From Chryseobacterium sp. HSC-36S06 (GTDB lineage: Bacteria > Bacteroidota > Bacteroidia > Flavobacteriales > Weeksellaceae): a stretch of DNA of 64,000 nucleotides. How positions within the stretch are numbered: the first letter of the stretch is position 1; each line of letters begins with the position of its first letter. Below, in pieces: positions 62,865 through 64,000 of the stretch. The stretch covers positions 124,001 to 188,000 of the forward strand of contig NZ_JALJZX010000004.1 in NCBI RefSeq assembly GCF_024171485.1, written 5' to 3'. The notes below the pieces were generated by a model. That model did no database searches, was not told where the DNA came from, and saw nothing but the letters and a program-made list of their open reading frames with translations. The translations under genes were made by a program, and so were the position numbers.

Positions 62865-62926
62865 TCTCGCAGAATTTGCAGATTACGCTGATTAATAAAT
62901 CTGCTCAACCTGTATAATCTGCGAGA
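62865..62926. repeat. Intergenic nested inverted repeat (REP-like)
   Basis: Outer arms TCTCGCAGA (62865-62873) and TCTGCGAGA (62918-62926) are exact inverse complements; inner arms GCAGATT (62878-62884) and AATCTGC (62898-62904) lie between them. Elements built from CTCGCAGATT-type units recur in the intergenic DNA of flavobacteria. No gene is encoded here. Confidence 0.65.
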
Positions 62927-62945
62927 CTTTTCTAAACTTATCGAT

Positions 62946-63443
62946 ATGACTGATTTTCAAAAATACATCCAGCGTTATCTCGATTTAATCCCGTCGCAAA
63001 ACTGGATTGAAGAGATGAAGATTTCCGGGACGAAAACCCTGGAAATTTACGACAGTTTCACTCCGGAACAGGCAGAATATGCTTACGCCGAAGGAAAATG
63101 GACTTTGAAAGAACTGCTGCAGCACCTCATCGATGCGGAAAGAATTTTTGCTTACCGTGCATTACGATTCTCAAGAAAAGACAAAACCGAACTTGCCGGC
63201 TGGGATGAAGAACTTTATGCAAAACATTATCCCAAAGAAAGAAGTTTAAAAAGTCTGATGGATGAGTTTGAAAGTGTTAGAAAATCATCTCTGATATTTT
63301 TTGAAAACTTAAATGCAGAACAGTTGGCTGAATCGGGTGTCGCAAACGGGAATGAAATTTCCGTGGAAACCTTAGGAAAATTAGTAGTCGGTCATAATAT
63401 TCACCATCTGAATATTATCCGCGAAAGATATTTACAGTCGTAA
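62946..63443 (+). CDS. DinB-family protein
   Basis: A 165-residue four-helix-bundle protein of the DinB/YfiT superfamily. The metal-binding histidines sit in 'WTLKELLQHLIDAERIFAYRALRF' and 'LGKLVVGHNIHHLNIIRERY'. Many such proteins are thiol-dependent transferases or damage-inducible enzymes; the substrate cannot be told. The repeat just upstream may separate it from the PLP-enzyme gene. Confidence 0.9.
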   Translation: MTDFQKYIQRYLDLIPSQNWIEEMKISGTKTLEIYDSFTPEQAEYAYAEGKWTLKELLQHLIDAERIFAYRALRFSRKDKTELAGWDEELYAKHYPKERSLKSLMDEFESVRKSSLIFFENLNAEQLAESGVANGNEISVETLGKLVVGHNIHHLNIIRERYLQS

Positions 63444-63471
63444 GGTAAATTTGATCATAAACATCAATAGG

Positions 63472-63522
63472 AACGGGCTTTAGCCCGTTTATTTATTAAA
63501 ATGAGCATTGGCTTTAGCCGAA
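63472..63522. repeat. Two GGCTTTAGCC hairpins
   Basis: AACGGGCTTTAGCCCGTT (63472-63489) and TTGGCTTTAGCCGAA (63508-63522) share the core GGCTTTAGCC, each a compact hairpin with a 2-nt loop. Such units occur as dispersed intergenic repeats in Chryseobacterium-like genomes. They may also act as terminators for the DinB gene. Confidence 0.6.
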
Positions 63523-63547
63523 ACTTATTTTTAAAGAATTACAAAAC

Positions 63548-63925
63548 ATGAACTGTCCCTGCTGTTCCGGAAAAACGTACGAAGATTGCTGCAAACCTTT
63601 TCACAGCCGAGAAAAATACGCTCCAACTGCGGAAGCGTTGATGCGATCACGGTTTTGCGCTTTTGCGGTTCCCAACGGAGCCTATTTAATGGAAACTACT
63701 TTGCCTTCCAAGCGTAAATTTCACAATAAAAACGATTTACAGGAATGGGGAGAAATAAATGAGTGGACAAAACTCGAAATCATCAAAACGCCAACTTCTG
63801 ATCAGGTGGAATTTAAAGCGTATTACACCGATGAAAACGGCAAAAAGCAGCTTCACCACGAACATTCGCTTTTTAAAAACGTCAATGGAAGATGGTATTA
63901 TGTTTCCGGGAAGTTTTTAGACTGA
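63548..63925 (+). CDS. YchJ-family SEC-C motif protein
   Basis: A 125-residue protein whose N-terminal zinc motif is 'MNCPCCSGKTYEDCCKPFHSREKYAPTAEALMRSRFCAFA', the YchJ signature (CxCxSGxxYxxCC), followed by an NTF2-like domain ('VEFKAYYTDENGKKQLHHEHSLFKNVNGRWYYVSGKF'). The SEC-C motif resembles the end of SecA and binds zinc and proteins. Its role is unknown. Confidence 0.93.
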   Translation: MNCPCCSGKTYEDCCKPFHSREKYAPTAEALMRSRFCAFAVPNGAYLMETTLPSKRKFHNKNDLQEWGEINEWTKLEIIKTPTSDQVEFKAYYTDENGKKQLHHEHSLFKNVNGRWYYVSGKFLD

Positions 63926-63926
63926 A

Positions 63927-64000
63927 CTACTGATCCGTTTTCGCGTTTTTCTTTTTCTGCCTTAAAACATACAGATAAAGGCTTTCAACTTTCGTTCTTG
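63927..64000 (-). CDS. Partial CDS, C-terminal tail of a minus-strand gene
   Basis: A minus-strand open frame entering from the right edge ends at a TAG at 63927-63929; the visible tail is 'TKVESLYLYVLRQKKKNAKTDQ', basic and ending just 1 bp past the YchJ stop. No family can be assigned from so little sequence. Confidence 0.4.
   Translation of the reverse strand, partial: RTKVESLYLYVLRQKKKNAKTDQ

Noticed and set aside
1..64000. CRISPR arrays, tRNA or rRNA genes, insertion sequences and prophage genes.
   Set aside because: No spaced identical repeats, no tRNA-like cloverleaf that I could trace, and no transposase, integrase or phage structural proteins among the frames.

Overview
This 64 kb window is chromosomal DNA from a Bacteroidetes bacterium of the class Flavobacteriia, most likely the Chryseobacterium/Kaistella group (family Weeksellaceae). 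The sequence shows AT-rich intergenic DNA, few Shine-Dalgarno sites, promoters of the Bacteroidetes type (TTG, 17-23 bp, TAnnTTTG), two proteins with type IX secretion (T9SS) sorting tails, gldB and gldC, TonB-dependent receptors and several SusC-era style secreted proteins. There are no rRNA or tRNA genes, no insertion sequences, no phage genes and no CRISPR array that I can see. Most of it is ordinary core genome.

Layout. 1-1.6 kb: HRDC protein, a short SSB, a DUF1569 protein. 1.7-8.6 kb: a six-gene signalling operon (response regulator-kinase, giant CHASE3 hybrid kinase with three receivers, a lone receiver, CheR, CheB, another receiver). 8.7-11.3 kb: VWA protein and MoxR-type ATPase. 11.3-16.9 kb: GT32 glycosyltransferase, alpha-amylase, rlmF, a J-domain/KTSC protein and a zinc-finger-FAD monooxygenase. 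17-23.8 kb: tyrS, a desaturase, a remnant of an outer-membrane protein, two esterases and two secreted proteins. 23.8-30.1 kb: purE, a flavoprotein, CYTH protein, EamA transporter, CBS protein, purK, EEP-family phosphohydrolase. 30.1-32.5 kb: a four-gene operon with menF and menI (menaquinone). 32.5-35 kb: a tiny terminated transcript, then padR-pspC. 35.2-39.7 kb: two paralogous GEVED/T9SS proteins. 39.8-41 kb: cbpM-cbpA chaperone pair. 41.1-45.1 kb: TonB receptor, lipoprotein, DAACS symporter. 45.2-51.8 kb: an M1 aminopeptidase split by a nonsense codon, a serine hydrolase, thyA, a GreA-like protein and a second amylase. 52-58.4 kb: pRiA4b ORF-3-like protein, phoR-phoB, and a divergent TonB receptor plus beta-helix lipoprotein. 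58.4-59.4 kb: barstar and barnase-like pair. 59.4-64 kb: nadE, gldB, gldC, a PLP sulfur enzyme, DinB-like protein, YchJ-like protein and the tail of one more gene.

Points worth a second look: (1) the phoB-divergent TonB receptor has 11-bp-phased CTTAA repeats upstream, a possible flavobacterial Pho box; (2) the barnase-like toxin keeps every catalytic residue and has cysteines at exactly barnase positions 43 and 80; (3) a 20-codon ORF sits in its own small transcription unit with a strong terminator; (4) the M1 aminopeptidase carries TGA where its family has Trp, between HEXXH and the third zinc ligand; (5) an FAD monooxygenase has two N-terminal CxxCxGxG motifs; (6) several gene starts can be corrected from promoter positions. 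I see no clear undescribed multi-gene system; items 1-3 are the best leads.
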